Source of the DNA: AM-0621 sp964386705
GTDB lineage: Bacteria; Planctomycetota; Planctomycetia; Planctomycetales; Planctomycetaceae
NCBI GenBank assembly: GCA_964386705.1
Contig: CAYLTY010000008.1
Coordinates: 1-64,000, forward strand
DNA length: 64,000 nucleotides
Direction of reading: 5' to 3'
Under the pieces are notes generated by a model. The model saw nothing but the letters and a program-made list of their open reading frames with translations. It did no database searches and was not told the origin of the DNA. Every line of letters starts with the position of its first letter. Position 1 is the first letter of the stretch. Position numbers and translations under genes: made by a program. Shown here piece after piece: positions 10,101 to 19,523 of this stretch.

Positions 10101-10657
10101 TCGAGCTGTGCTCGAGCAGTCGGCAGAGCCTTAAGGATCTCGTTCCGCCGCGTGACGCGTTGCTTGATATCTCGTTCGGACTCATTCACCGCGAACTTCA
10201 GCTTCTTGAGTTCGTCGTCCTTCTCGCCGATCGCTTCTTGCAGTTGCGCCTGATCGCGATAGGTCGGCAGCCAGGGCTCGGTCGTCTTCAGACGTTCGAT
10301 CTCGGCGCGTTTCTCCGTCGCGATACGACTGAGTCGCTGCTGATCGGTGCGCGTCTGGAAGGCGCGAGCGGATCGCAACTCTTCGTCACTGTTGAGCAAC
10401 TCGGCATGCGCGTTCTGATAGAGGTCTGCGATGCGAGCTTTCGTCTGCGCATCCAGCTCCGTCGAGCGGGCCGCTTCGTCCGCTCGCGAACGAATCACCG
10501 CAGTCGTCAGGTCCTGCGTGTCCGTCGGACGACGAATGGGGCGCAGTTGAGTGTCATCTGCGGCCGGCGCATAAGCGACCGAACCCAGGACGGAACCGCC
10601 CAACAACAACGCCGCTACCCAGCGACGATTACCGCCGCGGATCGAAAAACCAAGCAT
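7103..10657 (-). CDS. Large MscS-family mechanosensitive channel (MscK/MscM-like)
   Basis: Protein of 1184 residues, the size of MscK/YbdG-extended channels. A signal peptide lies at about 1-33. A charged, coiled-coil-rich periplasmic domain follows at about 40-500, then some seven or more membrane segments from about 560. The MscS core is at about 930-1160, with the pore helix region VTALTFGLAFGLQEVFANFV and the beta-domain FERPLRIGDVVTIGDVSGTV, NKEFITGRLLNW. It opens on hypo-osmotic membrane tension. The start is preceded by GAAGGG about ten bases away. Transcribed leftward alone. Confidence 0.9.
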   Translation of the reverse strand: MLGFSIRGGNRRWVAALLLGGSVLGSVAYAPAADDTQLRPIRRPTDTQDLTTAVIRSRADEAARSTELDAQTKARIADLYQNAHAELLNSDEELRSARAFQTRTDQQRLSRIATEKRAEIERLKTTEPWLPTYRDQAQLQEAIGEKDDELKKLKFAVNESERDIKQRVTRRNEILKALPTARAQLDDATEQLDFSNTPAEHPLLMLAHKTELRARKRFLEYHVARLELEQETYDQEDAYDVPRLNRYVLYRRLELAEAEKAKLDERHQKYLSDQSRLSLLKANEEFARTHPLLKPYAEKNVQLAKEAQELSEQVTELEANVKKMKVLREETEEKFAYVKQKEKAIGQTGPIGLLLRKTKADLPDLAQLQRNVATRREQIDDLNFKILGIEDDLKKFVDISAIVARIVAEAPVLATGDEWSTTRDDPIAELRRGAKFAIERQREYLKALKNKYNQQYQLLWELDANEREVVDTTSKFASYIDERVLWIRSGRLLGPWDLEHASKQELAMFVPANWAGVFKALHADFRRSPEITLIALLVFFSMLRMNRIVSRHLAEISSEAAKPTCTDLWLTAQVLGLSVVRSFVFPVVPAFFGWRLLQATSASTFPITVAHGLLTIAIVGWPMRLVSLLCKHDGLAEAHLQWSHHACDLVRRHMRWLMGAGLTLVFVGVILDRTSHDADYSAIERMLFIGGMLVTAGFFRRLFKPETGVLKDDEQTDNDAEPSWNLRVRQAWYYAAQAVPVTLAVMSVLGYDYTARQLSWKLMTTSWLAFGLVIIAGVMMRQVTIRHRKLTYQLTGAFPVTGTFGNDDTARLYYSSSTESNFAPRVAAEATSLNRMLHQTTKLIRTMAVVGFMAGCWMVWSDVIPALKIFDQWPLWMVETTQIDDAGKSIIVNEPVTIPNVVMAIILATCTWVAVRNLSGLLNFTLLEKLPIDKASRYAVNALASYAVMVLGTMAVFGTLGVSWSKVQWLVTALTFGLAFGLQEVFANFVSGIIILFERPLRIGDVVTIGDVSGTVSQIRMRATTITNGDRQEFIVPNKEFITGRLLNWTLSDEVNRIILNVGVAYGSDVDKVRNLILQVASRHIHLLRDPEPTVTFESFGDSSLLFTLRAFLPTMEHRRQTSSDLHTQIYKALNEQGIEMAFPQQDIHIKTLPPELTRAFNAAHAQQGKQEPPKPGNPISRVA

Positions 10658-10820
10658 GATCCCACCCTTCCCTGAGTCGCCCCGCGCTACGCCTCATCCC
10701 TGATAAAGCGTTCTCCCAATTCGCGCAGGCTGACAGATCATTGTTGCGGTGTTTAAGCGAGATGCTTGAAACACGAATAGATCAAATCTGTGAGATTCTT
10801 TTTTCAAGCCTCAGAATGCC

Positions 10821-12224
10821 TCAAGATTTTGCTGGATCGCTGAATAAACCGCTTGATTTCAGCTCGCTCAGCAACAGTGGTCTTAGCTCGGATGCCAGGA
10901 AGAACGACCCCGCAATGCAGACCAGATCGTCCTGAGAAATCAGCTTGCGTGCGGCGTGCCAGGCTTCGATCGGCGTGGGCAGGGCGTGCACCTCGCGAGC
11001 GGTCATTGATGCCACTGTGCGAGCGAGGTCGCGGTAGGGTACTGCACGTGGATTGGAGATGTACTGCGTGACGATGATCGTATCGAACGCCTGCAGGAAG
11101 ACGCGCAACAGCCCAGGCGTGTCTTTATCGAGTGTCCCCCCAATGATCAGGTAGCGGCGTCCTCGAACAGGCAGGTCATTGATGGTACGCACCAGTGCCT
11201 GAGCCGAGGCCCAGTTGTGAGCGGCATCCAGAATCACATACGGAGCGGTGCTGAGGCATTCAATCCGGACCGGCCAACTGATGTGCGTGAGCGCCTCGGC
11301 GACTCGCTGCGCATCGATTTTCCAGCCGCGTTGTCGGAGTTGCAGCAAAGCCGTCACCGCGAGCGCGGCATTGTGACCCTGATGCGAGCCCAGCAGTGGC
11401 AAGCTCACCTTGAGCCGTTCATCTCCGCAGTGAACAGTCACGTGCGATGCTGCGGCCTCGGTTTGAACCTCGTAGGAAAAATGTTCGCTCAGTTGGTTCA
11501 ACGGCGAGTTTCGAGTCTTCGCAAACTCTGCGACCACGGATCGCGCGTCCGGCGCCAGCACGCCACTGACAACCGGAATGCCCGGTTTGATGATGCCGCA
11601 CTTCTCAGCGGCGATCTCCGCGAGTCGATGGCCAAGCACGTTCACGTGGTCGCGGCTGATCGTCGTGATGACAGCCACTTCTGGTTGGCAGACGTTCGTC
11701 GAATCCAACCGACCGCCGAGCCCCACTTCAAGCACGACGATGTCGGTTTGCATCTCTTCGAAGTAGAGCCAGCCGAGCGCCGTCGTCAGTTCAAAGAACG
11801 TGGGGTTCAGTCCGGCATGCTCCCGATCAATGCGCTCGACGAAATGAGCAAGCCGTGCCACATGCCGCACTAGAGCATCCTTCGGGATCATCTCTCCGTT
11901 GACCTGAATGCGTTCTTCGAAGTGTTCGATGTGTGGCGAGGTGAACAATCCGACGCGATAGCCAGACGCACGCAATCCGGCCTCGATCATGACCGCAGTT
12001 GAGCCCTTGCCTTTCGTTCCGGCGATGTGCACGACGGGAATGCGTTCTTGCGGATCGCCCATCAGCGCCAGCAAGTGGCGCATGCGGTCAAGTTTGAAGT
12101 CCGTCGCCGACAACGCCGTCGAAACACGTTCGTAGTTGATGCGTCCATGCAGGAACGCCAACGCCTGCTCGTACGTTTCAATCAAGACGGGCAGCTCGCG
12201 CGGTGGCAAGTTGGCCATGCTCAT
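10821..12224 (-). CDS. folC: Bifunctional dihydrofolate/folylpolyglutamate synthase
   Basis: Cytosolic ligase of 467 residues that adds glutamate to dihydropteroate and then to folates. The ATP-binding P-loop GTKGKGST is at 69-76, SPHIEHFEERI at 96-106 is the omega-loop/substrate region, and the C-terminal Mur-ligase domain contains DAAHNWASAQ. The ATG at 12224 overlaps the folP stop (ATGA at 12221-12224); AAGG lies four bases before it. An alternative ATG two codons later is also possible. Together with folP it supplies two steps of folate synthesis. Confidence 0.94.
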   Translation of the reverse strand: MSMANLPPRELPVLIETYEQALAFLHGRINYERVSTALSATDFKLDRMRHLLALMGDPQERIPVVHIAGTKGKGSTAVMIEAGLRASGYRVGLFTSPHIEHFEERIQVNGEMIPKDALVRHVARLAHFVERIDREHAGLNPTFFELTTALGWLYFEEMQTDIVVLEVGLGGRLDSTNVCQPEVAVITTISRDHVNVLGHRLAEIAAEKCGIIKPGIPVVSGVLAPDARSVVAEFAKTRNSPLNQLSEHFSYEVQTEAAASHVTVHCGDERLKVSLPLLGSHQGHNAALAVTALLQLRQRGWKIDAQRVAEALTHISWPVRIECLSTAPYVILDAAHNWASAQALVRTINDLPVRGRRYLIIGGTLDKDTPGLLRVFLQAFDTIIVTQYISNPRAVPYRDLARTVASMTAREVHALPTPIEAWHAARKLISQDDLVCIAGSFFLASELRPLLLSELKSSGLFSDPAKS

Positions 12225-13093
12225 TCATCCTTCAGTCGCACACCGTGCGTGATAGTGTGCCAGGCCAGCAACGCGTCGCGCGTCTCACGGACCTCATGCA
12301 CCCGGATGATATCAGCCCCCTGTGCTGCCACCGCAATCGCTACGCCCAGCGTCCCCGCCGAAAGTTCATCGACAGGTCGCCCCAGGACCTTCGACATGAA
12401 CCGCTTGCGTGAATGTCCGATGAGCACCGGCCGTCCGCTGGATCTCAGGTGGTTGATGTTGGAGAGCAATTGCACGTTGTGTTGAGCCGTCTTCCCGAAG
12501 CCAATGCCGGGATCGAACGCGACTCGCTCCTGAGCGATGCCAGCTGTCTGCATGGCAGCGAGCCGATCCTTCAGGAATTGGCTGACCTCGGCCACGACGT
12601 CTTCGTAAGTCGGGTTCAACTGCATGGTTTTCGGAGTGCCCTGAATGTGCATGGCGATGATTCCGCAATCGGACGCCGCACACACGGGAATCATCTCCGC
12701 ATCGAAGGTCAGCCCGGAGATGTCGTTGACGATGTCCGCACCTGCCGCCAAAGCTTCTCTCGCGACGACCGATTTGGTGGTGTCGATCGAAATCAGCTTG
12801 TCCGTTTGAGATCGCAACCTCTCGATGACCGGAACGACTCGTTGCAGTTCTTCTTCAACGGACACAATTGCAGCACCGGGGCGGGTGGACTCGCCGCCGA
12901 TATCCAGAATGTCGGCTCCGTCTGCGGCGAGTTGCAGCGCGTGCTGAACTGCGGCATCGCGATTCAGGAACTTGCCGCCGTCGGAAAAGCTGTCGGGCGT
13001 CACGTTGACGATGCCCATCAGCAAGGGGAATCGTCCCAGTTCCAACCGATGAGTGCCAAACGACCAGGTCAGCAGTGAAGGCGTGAAACTCAA
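12221..13093 (-). CDS. folP: Dihydropteroate synthase
   Basis: TIM-barrel enzyme of 290 residues joining p-aminobenzoate to the hydroxymethyl-dihydropterin diphosphate; the target of sulfonamides. Signatures: MGIVNVTPDSFSDGG (26-40), DILDIGGESTRPGA (61-74), SIDTTKSVVAREAL, VNDISG, DPGIGFGKT and the C-terminal RVHEVRETRDAL. Cotranscribed with folC through a 4-bp overlap. The FHA gene ends upstream on the same strand 26 bp away, so it may be in the same unit. Confidence 0.96.
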   Translation of the reverse strand: MSFTPSLLTWSFGTHRLELGRFPLLMGIVNVTPDSFSDGGKFLNRDAAVQHALQLAADGADILDIGGESTRPGAAIVSVEEELQRVVPVIERLRSQTDKLISIDTTKSVVAREALAAGADIVNDISGLTFDAEMIPVCAASDCGIIAMHIQGTPKTMQLNPTYEDVVAEVSQFLKDRLAAMQTAGIAQERVAFDPGIGFGKTAQHNVQLLSNINHLRSSGRPVLIGHSRKRFMSKVLGRPVDELSAGTLGVAIAVAAQGADIIRVHEVRETRDALLAWHTITHGVRLKDE

Positions 13094-13119
13094 GTGACAG
13101 CTCCGCCCGACGACCGGGC

Positions 13120-14565
13120 CTATTTACCGAGTTGATTCAGGAAGTCCGCGAATTCTGGATTCGCGGACTCTTCGCCGCCAGCGACCTCACCACCGAAGGG
13201 GAATGCCGCTGGTTCCTCCGCGGGTGCCGGTGCTGCGGCAGGAGCCGGTTTTGGAGTCGCGTTCTTCTCGGCGGCGCCGGCGGGTTTCGCTTTGGCTTTC
13301 GCCGGTGCAGCACTCGCTGCTTTCGGAGCCTCCGCTTTTGGCGCAGGCGCCGCGGCCTTGGCTGGAGCAGGCGCTGGAGCTTTCGCTGGCGATTTGGGAG
13401 CCACTGGAGCAGGCGCCGCCACAGGGGAGACCGGCTCGACAACGGTCTCTGTCACTTGTGACAGGAAGTCGGGCACATCGCCAGCGTCATCACCTCCGCC
13501 GCTGAACCATGCCGCTTCCTCCGAATCAGTTGCCGCCGGCGTTGCAGGTGTTTCGACTTCTGGTGCTGGTGCTTCCGCCTTTTGAGCGGGCGACGCAGCC
13601 TCCTTCTTGCCCTTCGAAAACAGGCCGAACAGAGACTTCAACTTGCCGGGCTTTTCGGCTGCAGGCTGAGGTGTTGCCACTGGTGACGGAGCGGGACTTG
13701 CCGAAGCGTCTGCCGCTGGCGTGGACTCTGCGGCTTCTTCGAAATCAAACGAGAAGCCGGGACCATCGTCCGATCCTCCCAAAAAGCCTGGCAGCTCCTC
13801 TGTGGCTGCTGCGGGCGCGGTCGAAGTCTCAGCGACGGGTTCTTCCGCGGGTTTCACAACGGCTGCGGGAGCCGCTGGTTGCTCAGCCTGCTTCTTCGGC
13901 TCAGCGGCTTTCTTGGGCGTTTCGATGAGCGTGTCGGGCGCGGATTCGACGTTGAGGTCTTCCAACGAAAAATCGCTTTTTGATTCCGCGGGCGCTACCG
14001 CTGGAGTCCTGGCAACCGTCGGACCTTCATCAGCATCGTCGCCGAAGCTCGGCCATTGAGGCTCATCCGCTTCGGCCACTGGCTCGGGCACGACGACCGG
14101 AGCAGGTTTCGCAGGCTTTTGAGCTGCCTTCGCCGGTTTGGGTTGAGTGGCTGGCTTCGGTGCCTCCGTCTTTTCAACCATTGCAGGCCGGGGTGACTCA
14201 ATAATGGTGTCCGGAACCGCTTCAACCGATGGCGGAGCGGTGGTTTCTGCAGCGGGCTCGCTTTGGGCTGATTGATACTTCACCACAAACTTCAGCGGCC
14301 CGATGTCGACCATGCCGCCCGAAGGCACAGGAAAGTCCGTCTGAGGCGGAATCGTCTGGCCGTTGACTTGAGTCCCATTCGCGCTACCCAGATCCCGGAC
14401 TGCCAGCGAACCTTCGCCCAGGATGAACTGACAGTGCTCACGACTGACGTCGTTCGACATCACGCGGAACTGACACGTCTTGCTGCGCCCGACGGTCACG
14501 TTCTTGCTGATCGTGACCTTTTGATCCGGCTTGCCCTCAGTCTTAACTCGAAGCTGAACTTCCAT
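13120..14565 (-). CDS. FHA-domain protein with long Pro/Ala-rich tail
   Basis: Protein of 481 residues. An FHA phosphothreonine-binding domain occupies about 1-85: GRSKTCQFRV with the key Gly-Arg, SREHCQF, and GSANGTQVNG. The remaining 390 residues are low complexity, rich in Ala, Pro, Glu and Lys, with several short acidic segments (for example WPSFGDDADEGP, LPGFLGGSDDGPGF) that repeat the pattern [W/P]xF-GG/D-D, possibly interaction motifs. ATG at 14565 has AAGGG seven bases upstream; a GTG at 14616 is in frame but less likely. The gene is divergent from the WD40 kinase, which could supply its phospho-partners. Confidence 0.8.
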   Translation of the reverse strand: MEVQLRVKTEGKPDQKVTISKNVTVGRSKTCQFRVMSNDVSREHCQFILGEGSLAVRDLGSANGTQVNGQTIPPQTDFPVPSGGMVDIGPLKFVVKYQSAQSEPAAETTAPPSVEAVPDTIIESPRPAMVEKTEAPKPATQPKPAKAAQKPAKPAPVVVPEPVAEADEPQWPSFGDDADEGPTVARTPAVAPAESKSDFSLEDLNVESAPDTLIETPKKAAEPKKQAEQPAAPAAVVKPAEEPVAETSTAPAAATEELPGFLGGSDDGPGFSFDFEEAAESTPAADASASPAPSPVATPQPAAEKPGKLKSLFGLFSKGKKEAASPAQKAEAPAPEVETPATPAATDSEEAAWFSGGGDDAGDVPDFLSQVTETVVEPVSPVAAPAPVAPKSPAKAPAPAPAKAAAPAPKAEAPKAASAAPAKAKAKPAGAAEKNATPKPAPAAAPAPAEEPAAFPFGGEVAGGEESANPEFADFLNQLGK

Positions 14566-14861
14566 CTGACTGCCCTTGAGCGCAAAGAGATGACTTGGCC
14601 CAAACAGCTTAGCCACAGCACCAAACCATTCTCAAACGGCATCGCACGAGAACCTTCATCAAAGTCGCGAAAACATTGTTTTGTCAGGTTCACTCCAAGT
14701 GCTGAGTTCCATCCCGGTTCCTTGGTGCCGATCTCCGTGGACTTGTAACATGCTGGGCTGCAGGAGTGTTTCAGCGTCCATCGCACTAGCGCACAAACTG
14801 GCAATAGCATTCGCGAAAAAGAAATCTCTGGTTCGTCCGGGCGCGTCGTAGGGGGCTCCTC

Positions 14862-17800
14862 ATGGCTTCTGTTGGAGAACGCGAGGTCTTGCTGGGCATT
14901 CTGGCGTCGCGGCTGGGATGTGTTACAGCGCGAGATCTCGTCGACAGACTGAGGAGTTGGAGCGCGGACAAGTCGCGGCCTCTGGGTGAACTGCTCGTTG
15001 AACAACGATTGCTGTCGCCAGAACGGCGGGATCTCCTGACGCGTCTGGTCGATGTGCAGCTTGCCGAGCACCAGGGAGCAGCGCGTGAGGTGGTTGAGTT
15101 ACTCTGCCTCGACTCAAGTGTGCTCAATCAATTGAGCCAGTTGGCAGACCATGACATTCACGCCTGCCTGCCCGTTCAACAAGCGGGGGCCGACGATCGT
15201 GGCCCCGAAACGGCCATCGAAGCCACGCAGTTGGAAAGCCATCGCCAGCAGGGACGTTTTCAGGTTCTGCGCCCACATGCCGAGGGCGGTTTGGGGACGG
15301 TTTCAGTTGCGCTTGATACTGAATTGAAACGCGAAGTGGCGTTCAAAGAGGTCAAACGTGCGTTTGCCAAAGACGCAAATGCGCAGAGTCGTTTCGTGCT
15401 CGAAGCGGAGGTCACGGGAGGTCTCGAACATCCCGGAATTGTTCCCGTGTACGCGTTGGGAGCGTTCTCAGACGGTCGTCCCTATTACGCGATGAGGTTC
15501 ATTCGCGGAGACAGTCTGCACGATGCCATCAAGAGGTTTCATGAGCATCGAGGTCGCCTTGTGCCAGCGAGTTCGTCGAGTCCACCGGCGTTGTCTCCTC
15601 ATGGCCACGATACAGATCCCAGTTCCTCAGGGTCTGCGATTCATGCCCCCAACAAACTCAGCAAGCGGAAGAACTCGACGCGTACGCCTTATGTCAGCGA
15701 TCTTGAGTTTCGAGCACTGATCAATCGCCTGGTCGACGTCTGCAATGCGATTGAGTATGCCCATAGTCGCGGGGTGCTGCACCGTGATCTGAAGCCTGGC
15801 AACATCATGCTGGGCCGGTACGGGGAGACACTGGTTGTTGATTGGGGATTAGCCAAAGTCCTCGGACGCGATCTGCATTCCAGTCCTGAGTCAACTCAAC
15901 TGGGAACCGCCGAAACCGAGCGACCGCTGCTTCCTGCTTCGGACAAACTCGTAACGCCCACCATGATGGGCAAGGCCATCGGCACGCCAGCTTTCATGAG
16001 CCCCGAACAGGCTTCCGGACAACTGGATGATCTTGGCCCGGCGACCGATATCTACAGCCTCGGGGCGACGTTGTTTCAGCTCATGACTGGAGTGCCGCCG
16101 ATTGGAGCCCGCACCGAGGAATCGTCAGAGCGCCTGGGATTGGCTGAACTACTGCAGCGGGCGCGAACTGGTCAGTTCCCTAAGCCGAGTAGCATCAATC
16201 GGGAAACGCCGCGCCCTTTAGAAGCGGTGTGCCTGAAAGCCATGTCTCTGGCAGCGGTTGATCGCTACCGGTCTGCGAGAGCCCTGGCGGTCGAATTGGA
16301 ACGGTGGCTCGCGGATGAGCCGGTCAAGGCCTATCCGGAAGTTTGGACCACCCGCTTGCGGCGTGCCGTGCGACGGCATCAGACGCTGGCCGCGACGTCT
16401 GCGGCTCTGGTCTTTGCGACCCTGGTAGGTTTGGGAATCATGCTGGTCGTGGTTTCCGCGTCCAACGAACGCCTCGCAGCAGAATCGCGGCGCGCTTTTC
16501 GAAACTACTACGCTTCACAAATCAATCTCGCCCAACGCGACTGGGAGAAGGCGGATATCAATCACCTGGAGGAACGTTTGCGGCAGACTGAAGCTGCCAG
16601 TACGGGCGGAGAAGACCTGCGGGGCTTTGAGTGGCACTTCTGGAACCAGTTGCGGCACAGAGCCGAGTTGCCACTCAAAGGACACACCGGCGACATCAAG
16701 TCGGTGGCGGTTCATCCCAATGGAACCCGACTGGCGACGGCCAGCGGTGATGCCACGGCGAAGATCTGGGATCTGTCTACCGGGCGCGTGCTGATGACCT
16801 TGGCCGGGCACACGGGGGATGTGAACGATGTCGCCTTCAATCGGCAGGGGACTCTGGTGGCCACGGTCAGCGAGGATGGTACCGCTCGACTGTGGGATGC
16901 TCTGGATGGTCACCTGGTGCGCGTGTTGGGTGGCCATACGAACTTTGTGGTTTGCCTGGCTCTCAGTGCGGATGGCACGCAGTTGGCTACGGGCGGTCGC
17001 GATAACGCGGTTCGTTTGTGGGACGTGGCGTCGGGTAAGGAAATTACTGTGCTCCCCGGACATACGGGTTGGGTCCGTGGTCTGGTATTCAACCAGGATG
17101 GTTCACGGCTGGCCTCGGCGAGCGCGGATACCACGATCAAGCTTTGGAATACCAGGACGGGTTCAGAACTGGCGACGTTCAAAGGTCACACGAAAGAAGT
17201 GCAGGGCGTCGCCTTCTCGCCTGATGGCAAGAAGCTGGCTTCCGCCAGTGAAGACGGCACCTTGAAGGTCTGGGATGCGGAGACCGCCACTCATCAGTCG
17301 ACATTGACTGGTCATGATGGGACCGTCTTCGGAGCTCTGTTTGTCTCTGACGGTCGTGAGTTGGCATCTGCAGGCCAGGATCAGTTGATCAAGATCTGGG
17401 ATGTCGAAACCGGAAAGGAGCAGGCCACTCTTTCGGGACATGGCGGCGAGGTGCGCAGTCTGGTTCTGGCCAGTGACGGTCAGCGGCTGATTTCCGCGAG
17501 CTGGGACCAAACTGTTCGTACCTGGGATGTAGCGAACCGCAAGGAAGTTGCCCGGCTGGATTGCACTCTGGTCGGAGACGGCAATCTGGAAAGCACCACA
17601 TTGCGAGCACATCGTCACTGGGCTGTCTGTGTCGATTTCAGCCTTGATGGAAGATACTTCGCATCCGGCAGCAAGGATGAATTCGTTAAGATCTGGGATG
17701 CCGCGACCAACCGGGAACTGAGGACGCTGAAGGCTCACACCAGCGGCGTTTACGAAGTGGCGTTCAGTCCCGACGGCCAGAGGCTGGCCACCTGCGGATG

Positions 17801-18473
17801 CGATCAGACCGTCAAGGTTTGGCAGGTCGAGTCTGGGGAACTGCTGCTGACCCTCGGAGGAAAACTCGGCTGGGTTTACTCCACAGACTTCAGTCCTGAT
17901 GGCAGCCAACTGGCATCCGCCAGTGCGGACCGGACGGTTCGTATCTGGGACTCCCGGGATGGTCGAGAACTTCTCACGCTGCGCGGTCATACAAACGAAG
18001 TGAATGACGTGTCATTCAGCCCCGATGGGTTGAGGCTTGCCACTGTCAGTGACGATCGCACCGCCCGAGTCTGGGATCTTACCAGCGGTCGTGAACTGCT
18101 GGTGTTCGAGGGCCACACTGGAGTCTTGTTCGGCGTGGCCTTCAGTCCGGATGGACGTTACGTGGCTTCGGCTGGCCAGGACGAAACGGTGCGGGTGTGG
18201 GATTCTCGCACCGGAGTGGAACACATGGTGCTTCGCGGTCACGTGGACGACGTGAATCGAGTGACTTTCAGCCGAGATGGCCGAAGGCTGATCTCCACCG
18301 GCGACGACCACACCATCAAGCTGTGGGACATGCTCAGTGGCCAGGAACTGCTGACCTTGAAAGGTCACACCGCCGGAGTTCGCGACGTGGCGATGAATTC
18401 GGACGGTTCCAGAATCATCTCTGCCAGTTGGGATCGCACCGTGAAACTGTGGGACGCCCGACCGAGCCGCTGA
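14862..18473 (+). CDS. Membrane Ser/Thr protein kinase with 14 WD40 repeats
   Basis: Protein of 1203 residues. The kinase domain at about 132-480 has a Gly loop EGGLGTV (141-147), catalytic Lys162 (VAFKEVK), Glu181, HRDLKPGN (307-314), DWG (327-329) in place of DFG, and SPE (380-382). It carries an insert at about 230-280. One membrane segment at about 508-530 separates it from 14 consecutive WD40 repeats (about 598-1203), enough for two seven-bladed propellers. The kinase is thus cytoplasmic and the propellers probably exported. This architecture is typical of planctomycetes. An FHA protein is encoded divergently 296 bp away. Substrates are unknown. Confidence 0.93.
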   Translation: MASVGEREVLLGILASRLGCVTARDLVDRLRSWSADKSRPLGELLVEQRLLSPERRDLLTRLVDVQLAEHQGAAREVVELLCLDSSVLNQLSQLADHDIHACLPVQQAGADDRGPETAIEATQLESHRQQGRFQVLRPHAEGGLGTVSVALDTELKREVAFKEVKRAFAKDANAQSRFVLEAEVTGGLEHPGIVPVYALGAFSDGRPYYAMRFIRGDSLHDAIKRFHEHRGRLVPASSSSPPALSPHGHDTDPSSSGSAIHAPNKLSKRKNSTRTPYVSDLEFRALINRLVDVCNAIEYAHSRGVLHRDLKPGNIMLGRYGETLVVDWGLAKVLGRDLHSSPESTQLGTAETERPLLPASDKLVTPTMMGKAIGTPAFMSPEQASGQLDDLGPATDIYSLGATLFQLMTGVPPIGARTEESSERLGLAELLQRARTGQFPKPSSINRETPRPLEAVCLKAMSLAAVDRYRSARALAVELERWLADEPVKAYPEVWTTRLRRAVRRHQTLAATSAALVFATLVGLGIMLVVVSASNERLAAESRRAFRNYYASQINLAQRDWEKADINHLEERLRQTEAASTGGEDLRGFEWHFWNQLRHRAELPLKGHTGDIKSVAVHPNGTRLATASGDATAKIWDLSTGRVLMTLAGHTGDVNDVAFNRQGTLVATVSEDGTARLWDALDGHLVRVLGGHTNFVVCLALSADGTQLATGGRDNAVRLWDVASGKEITVLPGHTGWVRGLVFNQDGSRLASASADTTIKLWNTRTGSELATFKGHTKEVQGVAFSPDGKKLASASEDGTLKVWDAETATHQSTLTGHDGTVFGALFVSDGRELASAGQDQLIKIWDVETGKEQATLSGHGGEVRSLVLASDGQRLISASWDQTVRTWDVANRKEVARLDCTLVGDGNLESTTLRAHRHWAVCVDFSLDGRYFASGSKDEFVKIWDAATNRELRTLKAHTSGVYEVAFSPDGQRLATCGCDQTVKVWQVESGELLLTLGGKLGWVYSTDFSPDGSQLASASADRTVRIWDSRDGRELLTLRGHTNEVNDVSFSPDGLRLATVSDDRTARVWDLTSGRELLVFEGHTGVLFGVAFSPDGRYVASAGQDETVRVWDSRTGVEHMVLRGHVDDVNRVTFSRDGRRLISTGDDHTIKLWDMLSGQELLTLKGHTAGVRDVAMNSDGSRIISASWDRTVKLWDARPSR

Positions 18474-18581
18474 AGAATCTGAAGTGTCCTGCATCGAAGT
18501 TCGGCCCGGCGCTAGTCATGCGTCGTGTGGATGGCTTCAATTCCGTGGTTCCTGTCGCCGTGTTCCTTTCTGAGTTCAACG

Positions 18582-19421
18582 ATGCCGAGTCTCGCTCCTG
18601 CCTGGTTGGCGGTGGATGTTGGAAACAGCCGCGTGAAGTTTGCCTTGTTCCAGTACGAGGAACAGGCGAACGCGTCGCGCGCGTTGCCGCGTTGTCTGGC
18701 GGCGTGGACGGTCGCTTTGGACCAGCCGCTGCCGTGGCAGGATCTGCATCTGGCCGTTGAGCAACTCACCAGCGGCGTGCGCGGGGTGATTGCCGGTTCG
18801 AATCAGCGCGGCGTGGATCGAGTCGTCGCGGCCTGGCCGGAAACGCTGTCGCGCAAGCCGTGTCTCGTTCGGAGCTCGGAAGGGTTTCCGTTGGAGATTC
18901 TGGTCGACCAGCCGCGTCGAGTCGGTCTGGATCGACTGTTGAACGCCGTCGCCGCGCCGATCGTCACGGGCGGCCAGAAATCAGCGGTCATCGTGGACTG
19001 CGGGACGGCGACGACGGTGGACCTCGTGCGAGCCGACGGAGCCTTTCTCGGCGGCGCGATCATGCCCGGTTTCGCGCTGAGCTCGCAGGCTCTGCATCAC
19101 TACACAGAAGTTCTGCCGCTGGTTTCCATCGAAGAGATCGTGAATGTTCAACCCGAGATCAGCGGCCATCCCGCCGTCGGCAAGAACACTCGCGAAGCCA
19201 TCATGAGCGGCATCTTCTGGGGCCAGATCGGAGCCATCCGCGAACTGGTCACGCGACTCGGCGAGTCGATGGGCGACGACCCACAACTCCTGCTGTCCGG
19301 CGGCGGCTCACGACTGCTGCTACCTCACCTGACGACGGCCACACACTACCCCTACTTGGCCTTGCAAGGCCTCGTCATCGTCGCGGCAGCCGGTCGTGCG
19401 TCTTGCTCAGAATCGTTGTGA
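18582..19421 (+). CDS. coaX: Type III pantothenate kinase
   Basis: ASKHA-fold kinase of 279 residues that catalyses the first step of coenzyme A synthesis. Motifs: DVGNSRVKFAL (12-22), GLDRLLNAVAA (115-125), DCGTATTVDLV (139-149), GGAIMPGF (157-164) and GGGSRLL (240-246). The start at 18582 gives the usual N terminus a few residues before DVGN; the frame is open to 18525. No strong Shine-Dalgarno. It is the last recognisable host gene before the prophage boundary. Confidence 0.92.
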   Translation: MPSLAPAWLAVDVGNSRVKFALFQYEEQANASRALPRCLAAWTVALDQPLPWQDLHLAVEQLTSGVRGVIAGSNQRGVDRVVAAWPETLSRKPCLVRSSEGFPLEILVDQPRRVGLDRLLNAVAAPIVTGGQKSAVIVDCGTATTVDLVRADGAFLGGAIMPGFALSSQALHHYTEVLPLVSIEEIVNVQPEISGHPAVGKNTREAIMSGIFWGQIGAIRELVTRLGESMGDDPQLLLSGGGSRLLLPHLTTATHYPYLALQGLVIVAAAGRASCSESL

Positions 19422-19460
19422 TCGTGGTATTGAGGGATCAAAAGTTGGCACACCCAGCAT

Positions 19461-19523
19461 TCGTGTGGTCGTGAGGCCCAGGATAATGGATTCTCATTCC
19501 TTAGACCGGGGCCTGAATCCCTG
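19461..19523 (+). pseudogene. tRNA-Glu(CTC) relic, copy 1 (anticodon and T arms)
   Basis: Contains GAGGCCCAGGATAA, an anticodon arm with loop TTCTCAT (19491-19497, anticodon CTC) whose stem has one mismatch, and a T arm CGGGG / CCCTG (19507-19511 and 19519-19523) whose loop has changed from TTCGAAT to CCTGAAT. No 5' acceptor strand pairs with the 3' end. It reads as a decayed tRNA-Glu gene that keeps its 3' two-thirds. Confidence 0.6.

Noticed and set aside
13292..14059. Open frames opposite the FHA gene, rich in Ala/Gly/Ser
   Set aside because: They mirror the Ala/Pro codons of the low-complexity tail and have no Shine-Dalgarno or recognisable domain.
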